The translations under genes were made by a program, and so were the position numbers. Below the pieces are notes generated by a model, which saw only the letters and a program-made list of their open reading frames with translations, made no database searches and had not been told where the DNA came from. From Myxococcota bacterium (GTDB lineage Bacteria; Myxococcota_A; Bradymonadia; UBA7976; UBA1532), in assembly GCA_023150895.1 (NCBI GenBank), contig JAKLJY010000019.1, positions 1 to 64,000 of the forward strand: 64,000 nt of DNA, written 5' to 3'. Numbering within the stretch: the first letter of the stretch is position 1; each line of letters begins with the position of its first letter. Shown here one piece after another: positions 27,296 through 35,905 of this stretch.

Positions 27296-27313
27296 CTTTC
27301 TCCGGGCGCCGAA

Positions 27314-27940
27314 TCAGCGCAGGATGGGGGGGATCATCAGACGCTGCCCCGGCTCGAGCTGGAGCGGATCGTCGATGCCGTTCGCGTCGGCGATGCGACG
27401 CCACTCGGCGGGATCGTCGTACTCCCGCGCCGCGATCATCTGCAGGGTCTCGCCGCGCTGAACGGCGTGCAGCTTCGCGTGATCGGGGCTCTGCTTCTTG
27501 ATCTCCTGCTGCTGCTCGGAGGCCGAGGCGGCCTGGCGCAAGGCCAGCGTGCAGGTGGCGCGGACGGGCGTGCCGTCCTCCTTGAACATCGTGAAGCGGT
27601 GGTTGATCGACTCGACGACGCCCTTGAACTTCAGGGCGGCCCAGGACACGAGCAAGAGGGGCGGCCGGTGGAGATCGGCGTCGATCTTGGCGAGCGTATG
27701 CAGGCGGTCGGTGTGCTGACGAACATCCGAGCCGGCCTCGTAGGTGTCGAAAAACAGCTCGAGGTTCAGCGACTCGCCCTGCCCGGTGGTGAACTGCATC
27801 TCGGGGGCGTCCAGACCGGCCGAGGCGTGCGGGTTCCAGGGCACGCTCTTGGAGATCGTGTACTCCTTCGGGTTGAAGAGCGCCACGATCGGCACGCCGG
27901 CCATCTTGCCGTCCAACGCGGTGATGAAGAGCTTGTCCAT
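27314..27940 (-). CDS. LysM-containing baseplate protein (Afp7/gp53-like)
   Basis: A 208-residue protein. The N-terminal 140 residues are typical of injection-system Afp7-like proteins (ALFNPKEYTISKSVPW, LNLELFFDTYEAG, GVVESINHRFTMF). The last 55 residues are a LysM domain (HAVQRGETLQMIAAREYDD, LQLEPGQRLMIPP). LysM binds peptidoglycan elsewhere, while in T4 gp53-like proteins it clamps baseplate wedges. It lies 3 bp after the giant Ala/Pro-rich gene and 18 bp before the hub gene. Confidence 0.94.
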   Translation of the reverse strand: MDKLFITALDGKMAGVPIVALFNPKEYTISKSVPWNPHASAGLDAPEMQFTTGQGESLNLELFFDTYEAGSDVRQHTDRLHTLAKIDADLHRPPLLLVSWAALKFKGVVESINHRFTMFKEDGTPVRATCTLALRQAASASEQQQEIKKQSPDHAKLHAVQRGETLQMIAAREYDDPAEWRRIADANGIDDPLQLEPGQRLMIPPILR

Positions 27941-27943
27941 GGT

Positions 27944-30900
27944 TCAGTCCCACTCGTCTTCGCCGACGCGGATGGCGTCGAGCTCGATTTGGCGCTTGAG
28001 CTGCGAGATCACCTCATGCGCGATCTTGTCCACTTCTTCGGGGCTCAGCGATTCCTCGATCTGACCTTCGGCGAGGCGGTGGCGAGCCTGTTCGCCCGTC
28101 TCGGCCTGTCGTGCGGGTCGCTCGCCGTCGGTCGAACGCAGAGGACCGGCGCCCCCGGAGCGGCGCGCCCCCGTCTCGACCATGACCCGCGGGGCGGCCG
28201 GAGCGGCGGCCGAATGGACCGTGACGCTCGGGCCACGCTGACCGAAGACCGGCTGGCGCTGCGGGGCCGACTGCGGCTGGACGAGCGCGCGGGGCTCGTC
28301 GGCGATGGGGGTCGTGGCCCCGGCGGATGCGCCCCATCGAGGTGCCTCGGTCGGCGTCGCCAGGACGCCGGCCGAGCCGCCACCCGACGACGCGCCGGTG
28401 GCCCGGAGCAGCGCGGACGCGGTGGCGTGGGGTCCCGGGCCCTGCTGGCCGGTCGCGTCGGGGTGACGGGCCGCGACCTGCTCGAACGCGACGAGGGCGC
28501 GCTCGATGTTGCCGGGGGAGTACGCGACGCCGGCCGCACCGGCGAGCGGCCCGGGCAGGGCCTCGACGCCCGGGGGCAGGACGAGGGTGGCGAGGGACGG
28601 GGCGTCGAAGACGGCGAGGGACGATCGGATCGCCCCGTCGGCGCGCGTCCCGGCAGTCGGGTTCGAGGCACGCCGCCCCCCCGCGGCACGGACCGGCGGT
28701 GGTCCGGCGGTCTGGAGGCCACGGGGTTCGTGGAAACCGGCCGCGAGGAGGGACCGGGAGCGCGCTCTCGGGTGCGTGCCCGAAGCGCCGGGTGCGCCTA
28801 CCGCGGCCGCAGTTTCGTTCGACGTCGGCGCGGGCGATGCGCCGCCGTCCACGAAGACCGTCTCGGGCGCGTCCGCCGCGAGCAGGCTCGCCAGCGCGGG
28901 TGAACCGAGCCGGGCGAGGGCACCGAGCAACGCGGGCCGGGTGGACGCGCTGCGCAGCGCGGCAACGGCGGCCGCCGGGACGAGCACGGCGTGGCCGGCG
29001 AGGCGCAGGACGGCGACCTCGGACCGGGTGCCGAGGCCCACGTCGAGGCCCGGCCCGAGCGGGGGGCGACCTGGGAGGGGGCGCCCGGTGGGCCGCAGCC
29101 CCTGGGCCGTCGGGCTCGAGGCGCCCGGGCGAGCCCCTGTGATGGCGGGCGACGCGGTATCGGACGGCGCGGCGATCGCACCGACGGACGTGCCGGCCCG
29201 CACCAGCGCGCCGATCTCACCGGATTCGGCGAGGCGACTCGCCTCGGGCTCGGAAGGCAGCGCGCGCGCGCCGATTGTCGGGCCCCGTTCATCGGCGAAC
29301 GCCAGCGCCCGCTCGCCCGTGTCCGGAGCGGCGCTGGAGAGCCTCTCGGCGGAGTGACCCACCGCCGCGAAGGACAGCGCCGCCGCCGCCGCGGACCAGG
29401 AGCGGGCGACGACGGCCGCGAACCCGGCGGGCGTCGAGAGCGTCACGCCCAGGGGTGGCATCGCGCCGGCCGTCGCGAAGAACGCGGCGCCGAGGGTCCG
29501 GGCCTCGGCGGTGCCGAAGGCGCCGGCGGCGACGAGGCGAGCCAGGCGCGATCGCGCGCTCCCCTCGGCGGGCGCCGCGTCGGTGAACTGGGCGGCCGTA
29601 GGCGACTCGTCGGGACTCCCGGGGGCAACCGGACGCCCGGAGGGCGACGCGGGGCGGTCTTCGCCGACGACGACGGCCGGCCTCGGGGCAGCGGCTCGGG
29701 ACGCGGCGGGCCGTCGCGTCGACGCGGCGGGCCGTCGCGTCGACGCGGCCGATGCCGACGTCGCCGGGCTCAGCACGCCGGGCAGGTGCGGTCGGCCGGC
29801 GCTCAGCAGTGTCGGCGTTCGAGCGGCCGTGCGGGCGTCTTCGGGCCGGGCCGTGGCGGGCAGCGTCCGGCTCGACGGCGAAGGCGCGGTGGACGGCGCG
29901 GCGGGCGCGGTGGTCGAAGCGGGCCGCGCGGAGGGGCGAGCCCGAGTGGTCGCCGGAGAGTCCCCCGGCAGCGGCGCGGCATCGGGGACCACCGGCGCAA
30001 CCCACGTCGTCTCCGGTGCGTCGAGCGCGAGGGCGCTCGGGGCCGGGGCGAGCACGACCCGGGGACCCCAGGCGCCGGGGGTGTCCGACGGGAACCGCGC
30101 CTCGATCCGTGCGGCCAGCGTTTCGGCGGCCGCGCCGGTCTCGGGGCCGGCGGCGCCGGCGGCAGCCAACGGCAGCGAGGGACCCACCGCACCGAGCGCC
30201 GCGAACGCCTCGAAGACGGACGCGGCGGGGGTCCGGAAGGCGGGCGTGGGGGGACCCGCGCGGTCAGCGGGCGCGAACGCCGTGCCCCCGGGCCGGTGAA
30301 CTGCCGCGGGGGTCGTCCCGCGGGCAGACGGCGCACGCGCGAGCCGCAGGGGGACGCCGTCGACGGTGACCGGTTCGCGGTTCGTCTCCCGTGCCCGGTG
30401 GTCGACCCGGGGCGAGCCCGCCCATCGCGGCGCAGAGGCGCCAGACGGGGCCGCGGTGCGTTCGGCGAGGGGCCTCGAAACGGCCGCGGCCATCGACGAC
30501 AGGCCGGCCGTCGCCAGCAGCGGCAACAGGACCGGCGCGATGGCCGCGCGGGTCATCGGGCGAATGGTCGCCGTGCCGGCGGGGGCCACGGCCGAGGCCG
30601 AGGTACCGCGCTGGGGCGGCGTCGGTGTGCCGGCCGGGGCGGCGGGCACGACGCGGGCGGGGGGCGTCCGTCGGGTCGGGACGGCCTGGCGGCGCGAACC
30701 GGACACGGCGCGTTCGGCGGAAGCCGCCGGCCCGGGCACCTCGGGCGTCGCCGCCTGGGCGACGGGCGCCACCAGCGTCGTTTCGGCGACGTCGAGGCCG
30801 GCCCAGTATTCAGGGGCGAGGGGCGCAGGTTCGAAGCGTCGGTGGCCGAGGTCGATGGCGTCGCCGGCCTCCTGCGCATCCGCCGCGAGGCGGAGGGCGA

Positions 30901-32422
30901 GCGGGGCAGAAAGCGCGGCCAGGGCGGCGCGGGTGGCAGCCGGACCGGCGTCTTCGCGGGCGAGTCGTGGCAGCGCGGTCGACGAGAGGCGACCCGTCGT
31001 CGGTGCCGACAGGGCCGGGACGGCGAACGCGCCCGGCTCGGGGCGTCTCCCCCCGGGTTCCACGTCGCGGGGTGCAGGGGCGGCCGTCCCCGGGACGACA
31101 TTCCCCCGGCGGCTCGCGGTCACCGCGGCCGAAGCCGCACCGGAAAGCGCCGGGGCCGGAGCGGGTGTCGGGGTGCGGGCAGCGACGGACCGGAGGACCA
31201 GCGGTTGCGTCGCCAGCAGAGCGGCGGGTCGACGAAGCGGCGCGGGTGTGTTCTGTCGTTCCGACGGGCGAACGCTCGGCGCTTCGACCCCGAGCGGTGC
31301 CGGGCGGGCCGGGCCGGTGCCCGGCGCGGGGTCCGGGCGTCGCAGGCCCTCGTCCGAACCGACGTCGCGGAGGCCGGCGGGGGCGTCCGTGCCGCCCACG
31401 GGGGCAACGACGCTGCGGTCGGCGACGGCGTCGAAGTCGGTATAACCGACGCGGGGGGGGCCACCCTCGGACGTGCCGAAGAACCCGAGGAACGCGGGCG
31501 CTTCGGGTGCGTCGAGGAACCGCTGCGCGACCGCGCCGAGCGCGAACGTTTCGGTCGTCGCGGGGCTGTGCAGCACCGACGACAGCGCGCCGCCCTGCCA
31601 GCGACCCGGGGACCGGGTGGCGCCGGGGGGTGGGGCGCCCGCGAAGGGCGACCGCGGGGCGGCCGACGTGACGGCCGGGCCGGAGGTCGGCACGAGCCAG
31701 AGTCCGACGGGCGTCGTCTGGCACGGCGTCGCCCGGGAGACGACGTCCGCGGCCAGGTGCTCGGCGCTGCGGGCTGCGTTCGCGAGCGTCGAAGCCGCCG
31801 CGGAGCCCCAGGTCGTCGCGGGCGTGTCCGACACGATGATGCCGCGGCGATCGGCATCGGTGGTGAGCGCCCGGGCCTCGGGGAACCGAAGGAGCGTGCC
31901 CTCGATCCGGCCGGCGTTGCCGAGCCGACTCGGGTACGGCGAGAAACTGCTGCCACCGGCGCTCCGCCAACGCTCGCGCGCCGCCGGCATCCGTCGCGGC
32001 GTCTGTTGCGCGGCCGCGGGCGTGACCGCCCGCAGGCGCTCGCGACCACGACCGAGTCGAGCCGTGGTGGCCATGAGGCCCGCGGGGGATTCGACGGGAT
32101 CGACCGGGATGACGAACGGCCCGCGGTCTTCGCCGGCGAGGTCGCCGTACCCGTCGCGCTGTTGCCACTCGCGGGCGAGGTCTTCGAAACCGCCGGCGTC
32201 GAAGACCTCGAGACCGTCGGTGAGATGGCGCGGGAGCGTCCAGCGGGACTCGATCTCACGCGTCAGCCGGTCGCTCGGGCCGACGCCAGGGGCGCCGAAG
32301 GGTCGGTGTCGGTGAACGACGCGGCGGGCGAAGGCCTCGACCCCGGCGTACGCTTCACTCTGCGGGGTGCGGAAGACGTCCCGGACGGACGGCTCGAAGG
32401 CGGGGGCGGTGTTGGGTTCCAT
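27944..32422 (-). CDS. Giant Ala/Pro-rich low-complexity protein of the injection locus
   Basis: A 1492-residue protein in an operon slot between the second tube and LysM genes. Residues 1-110 are ordinary and partly helical (SVRDVFRTPQSEAYAGVEAF, LTREIESRWTLPRHL). Residues 110-1450 are dominated by Ala, Pro, Thr, Arg and Ser. A motif recurs within it: DAPEAPAFLGFFG (304), AVADRSVVAPV (332), DVAETTLVAPV (544), DAPETTWVAPV (801), DAPETVFVDGG (near 1187) and DAPSLATLVLPPG (near 1275). The last 35 residues are helical and charged (SPEEVDKIAHEVISQLKRQIE). It could be a tape measure, a lumen-filling protein or an unfolded cargo. Coding is supported by position, the normal N- and C-termini and 3- to 6-bp spacing to its neighbours, although all six frames are open here. 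Confidence 0.72.
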   Translation of the reverse strand: MEPNTAPAFEPSVRDVFRTPQSEAYAGVEAFARRVVHRHRPFGAPGVGPSDRLTREIESRWTLPRHLTDGLEVFDAGGFEDLAREWQQRDGYGDLAGEDRGPFVIPVDPVESPAGLMATTARLGRGRERLRAVTPAAAQQTPRRMPAARERWRSAGGSSFSPYPSRLGNAGRIEGTLLRFPEARALTTDADRRGIIVSDTPATTWGSAAASTLANAARSAEHLAADVVSRATPCQTTPVGLWLVPTSGPAVTSAAPRSPFAGAPPPGATRSPGRWQGGALSSVLHSPATTETFALGAVAQRFLDAPEAPAFLGFFGTSEGGPPRVGYTDFDAVADRSVVAPVGGTDAPAGLRDVGSDEGLRRPDPAPGTGPARPAPLGVEAPSVRPSERQNTPAPLRRPAALLATQPLVLRSVAARTPTPAPAPALSGAASAAVTASRRGNVVPGTAAPAPRDVEPGGRRPEPGAFAVPALSAPTTGRLSSTALPRLAREDAGPAATRAALAALSAPLALRLAADAQEAGDAIDLGHRRFEPAPLAPEYWAGLDVAETTLVAPVAQAATPEVPGPAASAERAVSGSRRQAVPTRRTPPARVVPAAPAGTPTPPQRGTSASAVAPAGTATIRPMTRAAIAPVLLPLLATAGLSSMAAAVSRPLAERTAAPSGASAPRWAGSPRVDHRARETNREPVTVDGVPLRLARAPSARGTTPAAVHRPGGTAFAPADRAGPPTPAFRTPAASVFEAFAALGAVGPSLPLAAAGAAGPETGAAAETLAARIEARFPSDTPGAWGPRVVLAPAPSALALDAPETTWVAPVVPDAAPLPGDSPATTRARPSARPASTTAPAAPSTAPSPSSRTLPATARPEDARTAARTPTLLSAGRPHLPGVLSPATSASAASTRRPAASTRRPAASRAAAPRPAVVVGEDRPASPSGRPVAPGSPDESPTAAQFTDAAPAEGSARSRLARLVAAGAFGTAEARTLGAAFFATAGAMPPLGVTLSTPAGFAAVVARSWSAAAAALSFAAVGHSAERLSSAAPDTGERALAFADERGPTIGARALPSEPEASRLAESGEIGALVRAGTSVGAIAAPSDTASPAITGARPGASSPTAQGLRPTGRPLPGRPPLGPGLDVGLGTRSEVAVLRLAGHAVLVPAAAVAALRSASTRPALLGALARLGSPALASLLAADAPETVFVDGGASPAPTSNETAAAVGAPGASGTHPRARSRSLLAAGFHEPRGLQTAGPPPVRAAGGRRASNPTAGTRADGAIRSSLAVFDAPSLATLVLPPGVEALPGPLAGAAGVAYSPGNIERALVAFEQVAARHPDATGQQGPGPHATASALLRATGASSGGGSAGVLATPTEAPRWGASAGATTPIADEPRALVQPQSAPQRQPVFGQRGPSVTVHSAAAPAAPRVMVETGARRSGGAGPLRSTDGERPARQAETGEQARHRLAEGQIEESLSPEEVDKIAHEVISQLKRQIELDAIRVGEDEWD

Positions 32423-32428
32423 GGTGGA

Positions 32429-32866
32429 TCATCCCATCCGGCTGATGCCGTGATGGGCGATCTCCACGGTCTCGACGAGGATGTCCGTGCCGGAGGAATC
32501 GAGCTGCGGGCCCTCCCACTTCACCGGCCAGGCCTGAAAGAAGTTCCAGCGCGTCACGGGCTCGCCCGCGTCATCGCAGAGGATGATCGAGCCGTTCTTG
32601 CGGCGGACGCCCCCGGGGTTCTGCGTGAAACCCATGTGCCAGCCCTCGAGCATCTGGCTGTTCACGTAGCCGACCTTCAGGACGAGGTTCGGGTAGCGAC
32701 CCTGCCCGGGGAGCTTGTGCATCCGGTCGTTGACGCCGCCTTCCTGGAACTCGAGCGCTTCGATCTCGTGTTGCAGGCCGCTGATGCTCTGGAAGTGCGC
32801 CAGGGTGAGGCCGTCGATCTCGACCTTGAAACGGAACTTGCCGAGGGGGCGGTCGAACTTTGCCAT
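32429..32866 (-). CDS. Second inner tube protein (gp19-like)
   Basis: A 145-residue tube protein. Segments typical of the family are FRFKVEIDGLTLAHFQSISGL, LPGQGRYPNLVLKVGY, NGSIILCDDAGEPVTRWNFF and VETVEIAHHGI. It differs from the first tube (35344-35808), which is longer. In AFP-like systems the second type is often the adaptor nearest the baseplate, which fits its place beside the LysM and hub genes. The start lies 4 bp after the second sheath gene. Confidence 0.94.
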   Translation of the reverse strand: MAKFDRPLGKFRFKVEIDGLTLAHFQSISGLQHEIEALEFQEGGVNDRMHKLPGQGRYPNLVLKVGYVNSQMLEGWHMGFTQNPGGVRRKNGSIILCDDAGEPVTRWNFFQAWPVKWEGPQLDSSGTDILVETVEIAHHGISRMG

Positions 32867-32870
32867 CGGA

Positions 32871-34625
32871 CTACTCCTCGTCCTGCTGCGCCTGATCCTC
32901 GAGGCGCTGGGAGACCCGGAACACGATGAACTCCACCGGCCGGCTGACGGCCAGACCGATCTCCGTCGTCATGATACCGCGGTCGACGTCGTCGGGGGGA
33001 TTGGTCTCTTCGTCGCACCGCACGAAGAAAGCGTCTTCGGGCGTCGGGCCGCTGAGCAGACCCCGCTCGCGGAGGCCCGCGAGGAACCCGACGATGGACC
33101 GCGTGACCCGCTTCCAGAGCTGCGGCCCATTGGGTTCGAAGACCGCCCATTGGGTGCCGCGTTCGATGGCGCAGGCGATGCTGCCGATCGTCCGGCGCAC
33201 GTTGATGTAGCGCCACTCGGGGTCGCTGCTGCACGTGCGCGCGCCCCACACCCGCAGCCCGCGGGCGGCGAACGGCCGCAGGCAGTTGATGCCGGCGTTG
33301 TTCAACATCGCGAGGTGCGTGTCCTGGAGGATGACCTCGAGGTCGACGATGCCCTCGATGACCTCGTTGGCCGGCGCTTTGTGGATGCCCACGTCGCGGT
33401 CGATGCGCGAAATGATGCCCGACACGTGGCCACACGGCGGCACCGTCGACCGGCGACCGCCCCGGAGCGTGACGACCCAGGGGAAATGAAACGCGGCGTG
33501 CGCCGAGTCGAACTGCTGCCGCCAGCGCATCGCCTCTTCGAAGTCACCGCCCGGGGGCATGTCGAGCAGGGCGAACCAGTGGCGGGACCGCTCGCAGACG
33601 CTGATGGCGGCGTCCTGAACGACCTCGACGTCCCGCAGGCTGCGAAACCGCTTGCTGGTGCGATAGGCCGCCATGAGGTCGGGCATGCAGAGGATGTCGA
33701 TCTCGGGGTGCTCGACGAGCCCCCACAGGCCGCGGCGGTCCGTGGGTCCGCGGTCGTGACCGATGAAGTCGTCCGGTCCGAGGTTCGCGAGGCCATCCGA
33801 GCCCCCCGTCAACGAGACCTCGGCATGATCCATCGGGAGCGCGTGGCGCGGAGGCGTCTCGGGGCGCAGACAGCGGACCCGAACGAGCCGGCTCTGGTCG
33901 TTGACGATGCGCTCGACCCACCGGGGGCTGGCCCCGTGCAGCGAGAGGCGGTCGAAGCGCTCTTCGCGCTCGTACTCGCGGACGTGGAGTTCGAACGAGT
34001 GGGGCGTGACGTACGTCGGCGCGCCGGAGAGGCGGGCGTGCCCGAGCGGCTCGGCGAGCACGAGCGTCTTGCCTTCGACCCGGCTGACGTAGACCCACTG
34101 CTCCTGCTGGGGGTCCTGGATGCAGACCAGGGTGCCCGCGGTGATGCCGTGGCTGCTCTTCACCTGAACGGATTCGTCGCCCGCATCGGCGTCCCGCGTC
34201 AGGAAGGTTCGCCCCTCCGAGGGGCTCGAGCGCAGCGACAGGCGCAGTGCGTTGCCCCAGACGCCCTCGTCTTGCGCCTCGACGAGCAGGGTCGCCTGCC
34301 CGGCCCGGTCCGGGACGGAGAACGCGGCGCGACGCGCGACGTCCTCGTCGGGGGCCCCCTGCGTCCGTGCGATGCGCAGCACGAAACAGGCGTCGCCCCC
34401 GTTGTCGAAGAAGCCCCGCAGCACCGACAACAGGTAGCTGTCCGGCAGCGGATCACCGAAGATCTCGGTGAAACGCGCCTCGCTGGTGACCCGCACCGGG
34501 CGGTCGAGGGGACCCCGGCGCGTGATGCCCAGGAAAACCGGCACCCCCGTCTTGCCCAGCTCGAGCGGCGCGACGCGCTGCTCGCTGGGTTCGTAGTAGA
34601 CGCCGGGGGCCCGCAAGATCGCCAT
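32871..34625 (-). CDS. Second tail sheath protein with large insertion
   Basis: The ATG at 34625 gives 584 residues and starts MAILRAPGVYYEPSEQ, matching the usual sheath N-terminus. An ATG at 34688 directly after the previous stop is possible and adds 21 residues. It shares the C-terminal sheath core with the first sheath (GINCLRPFAARGLRVWGART, SSDPEWRYINVRR and a C-terminal PVEFIVFRV strand). It carries about 190 extra residues in the N-terminal half. This larger type usually forms a minor or surface-exposed sheath ring in such systems. Confidence 0.93.
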   Translation of the reverse strand: MAILRAPGVYYEPSEQRVAPLELGKTGVPVFLGITRRGPLDRPVRVTSEARFTEIFGDPLPDSYLLSVLRGFFDNGGDACFVLRIARTQGAPDEDVARRAAFSVPDRAGQATLLVEAQDEGVWGNALRLSLRSSPSEGRTFLTRDADAGDESVQVKSSHGITAGTLVCIQDPQQEQWVYVSRVEGKTLVLAEPLGHARLSGAPTYVTPHSFELHVREYEREERFDRLSLHGASPRWVERIVNDQSRLVRVRCLRPETPPRHALPMDHAEVSLTGGSDGLANLGPDDFIGHDRGPTDRRGLWGLVEHPEIDILCMPDLMAAYRTSKRFRSLRDVEVVQDAAISVCERSRHWFALLDMPPGGDFEEAMRWRQQFDSAHAAFHFPWVVTLRGGRRSTVPPCGHVSGIISRIDRDVGIHKAPANEVIEGIVDLEVILQDTHLAMLNNAGINCLRPFAARGLRVWGARTCSSDPEWRYINVRRTIGSIACAIERGTQWAVFEPNGPQLWKRVTRSIVGFLAGLRERGLLSGPTPEDAFFVRCDEETNPPDDVDRGIMTTEIGLAVSRPVEFIVFRVSQRLEDQAQQDEE

Positions 34626-34688
34626 CTGTCTGAACCCCGTTCGCGGGGGCGACGAACGGCCCCGGGCCCGGTTCTGACCCCGCGCCAT

Positions 34689-34850
34689 TCAGCGCCGGGC
34701 GTCGTTGATTTCCTTGTTGATCGTGGAGATTTCCTTGATCCAGAGCTGCCGCTCGCGGTGCTCCATGGCCAGGATGTCGTCCAGCGACCAGTGAAAGTGA
34801 TACGCGATGTAGGCTACCTCTTGGAAGATGCGCTCCAAGGGGTAGCTCAC
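34689..34850 (-). CDS. Small assembly protein, DUF6760-like (53 aa)
   Basis: A 53-residue protein from a GTG start that overlaps the previous stop by 4 bp (GTGA). It reads ...YPLERIFQEVAYIAYHFHW and then MEHRERQLWIKEI. I know this short helical protein as a regular companion of tube and sheath genes in eCIS clusters, where it follows the tail-assembly protein. Its role is probably chaperone-like. It abuts the second sheath gene. Confidence 0.85.
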   Translation of the reverse strand: MSYPLERIFQEVAYIAYHFHWSLDDILAMEHRERQLWIKEISTINKEINDARR

Positions 34851-35218
34851 GATTCCCCCAGGTCAACCCCCAGATCCAGTTCGTACTTGTGACCGCACGC
34901 CGGGCAGGTCGTCTTCAGCTTCGCGGAGCCCTCTTCGTTGATGCGCCGGTAGAACTCCTGGAGATACGCCAGGTCCGACGAGAAGAGGCCCTCGATCACA
35001 CTGGGGTTCATGCTCGTCAGCGAGCCCAGCTTCACGATGACCCGCGAGAGCAGGATGATGACCAGATACGCCCGGTTCTGCTGGACCCGGTAGTCCTGCA
35101 GGGGGGCAATCTCGTCCTTGGCCGTGGCGAGCCGCATCACGCCTTCGCGGTGCAGCGTGCCGTTCGCGTCCACGAAGCCTTTGGGCAGGGTGAAAGGGAA
35201 CTCGGTCTGAAACGCCAT
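34847..35218 (-). CDS. Tail assembly-type protein with C-terminal Cys motif
   Basis: A 123-residue protein. It begins with MAFQTEFPFTLPKGFVD and continues through a hydrophobic helix (AYLVIILLSRVIVKLGSL) to a C-terminal CPACGHKYELD motif with a single Cys-x2-Cys pair. Position directly after the tube gene and before the 53-residue gene matches tail assembly chaperones of contractile systems, which control tube length or fold the tape measure. It is the first gene after the internal terminator, so its level may be lower than that of sheath and tube. Confidence 0.8.
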   Translation of the reverse strand: MAFQTEFPFTLPKGFVDANGTLHREGVMRLATAKDEIAPLQDYRVQQNRAYLVIILLSRVIVKLGSLTSMNPSVIEGLFSSDLAYLQEFYRRINEEGSAKLKTTCPACGHKYELDLGVDLGES

Positions 35219-35278
35219 CGAAAGACCTCGAAACGACGTCCGTGGGTGAGCCGACGGGAGCCCGAACCCGGACCCCCC

Positions 35279-35318
35279 AAAAAACGAACCGGGTGGCAGC
35301 GCACCGCCACCACCCGGT
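35279..35318 (-). terminator. Intrinsic terminator inside the injection operon
   Basis: On the minus strand ACCGGGTGG and CCACCCGGT (35310-35318 and 35288-35296) form a 9-bp stem around a 13-nt loop. Three bases later comes a run of six Ts (35279-35284). It lies directly after the first tube gene. This should stop many transcripts and so make sheath-1 and tube-1 more abundant than the proteins downstream. Confidence 0.8.
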
Positions 35319-35343
35319 CAGTCGTCAGACGACGGGCGCTGAA

Positions 35344-35808
35344 TCAGCCGCCACCCTGGACGCGCTCGATGCGCTCCACGGCGAGCTCGATCTCTTCGAC
35401 CGCGACGTCCGTGCCCTTGCCGTCGAGGGTCATGCCCTTCCACTTGCACGGCCAGGCTTCGAAGAAGTTGTAGCGCATGACCTCGGCACCGGAGTCGTTG
35501 CAGAGGATGATCGAGCCGCTCTTGCGCTCCACCTTCCCCTTGATCACGGTCTCGCGCCACTTCCACAGCTCGTCCGTCGAGACGTAGCCGCGCTTCAGGA
35601 CGATGTTGCTGTACTTCGTGCGCCCGGGGCGCTTGCGCAGCTGAATGTCGTCGCCGTCCTGGAATTCGATGATCTCGGTCTCGGCATCGAGGCCCTCGAC
35701 GTTTTTGAACGCCGCCTGGGTGACGCCCTCGATCTCGACCTTGAAGTTGAAGTGCCCGATGTGATCGAGCGACTTCCGCCGATTGTCAGCGCCCAACGCT
35801 CCTGCCAT
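35344..35808 (-). CDS. Main inner tube protein (gp19/Hcp-like)
   Basis: A 154-residue tube protein from the ATG at 35808, with GGAGAG upstream; a GTG two codons earlier is possible. The fold-typical pattern HFNFKVEIEGVTQAAFKNVEGL, RPGRTKYSNIVLKRGY, KSGSIILCNDSGAEVMRYNFF and VEEIELAVERIERV is present. It stacks as hexameric rings inside the sheath. It lies 97 bp after the first sheath gene and directly before the terminator at 35279-35318, so both major structural proteins form one leading transcript. Confidence 0.96.
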   Translation of the reverse strand: MAGALGADNRRKSLDHIGHFNFKVEIEGVTQAAFKNVEGLDAETEIIEFQDGDDIQLRKRPGRTKYSNIVLKRGYVSTDELWKWRETVIKGKVERKSGSIILCNDSGAEVMRYNFFEAWPCKWKGMTLDGKGTDVAVEEIELAVERIERVQGGG

Positions 35809-35905
35809 AACCACTCTCCATTCAGCCGACGGCCGTCGTCCACGACGCGGGTCGGGCGTGGGTTGTCATCCAGGCCCGGGTGGGCCGGTTCGCGTACTCT
35901 AGCGA

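Noticed and set aside
28991-32929. 1312-codon plus-strand Gly/Arg-rich frame, rival to the giant Ala/Pro-rich gene
   Set aside because: It would run against the operon and across the second tube gene. The minus frame has normal ends and 3-6 bp spacing to its neighbours, so the minus frame is preferred, with moderate certainty.
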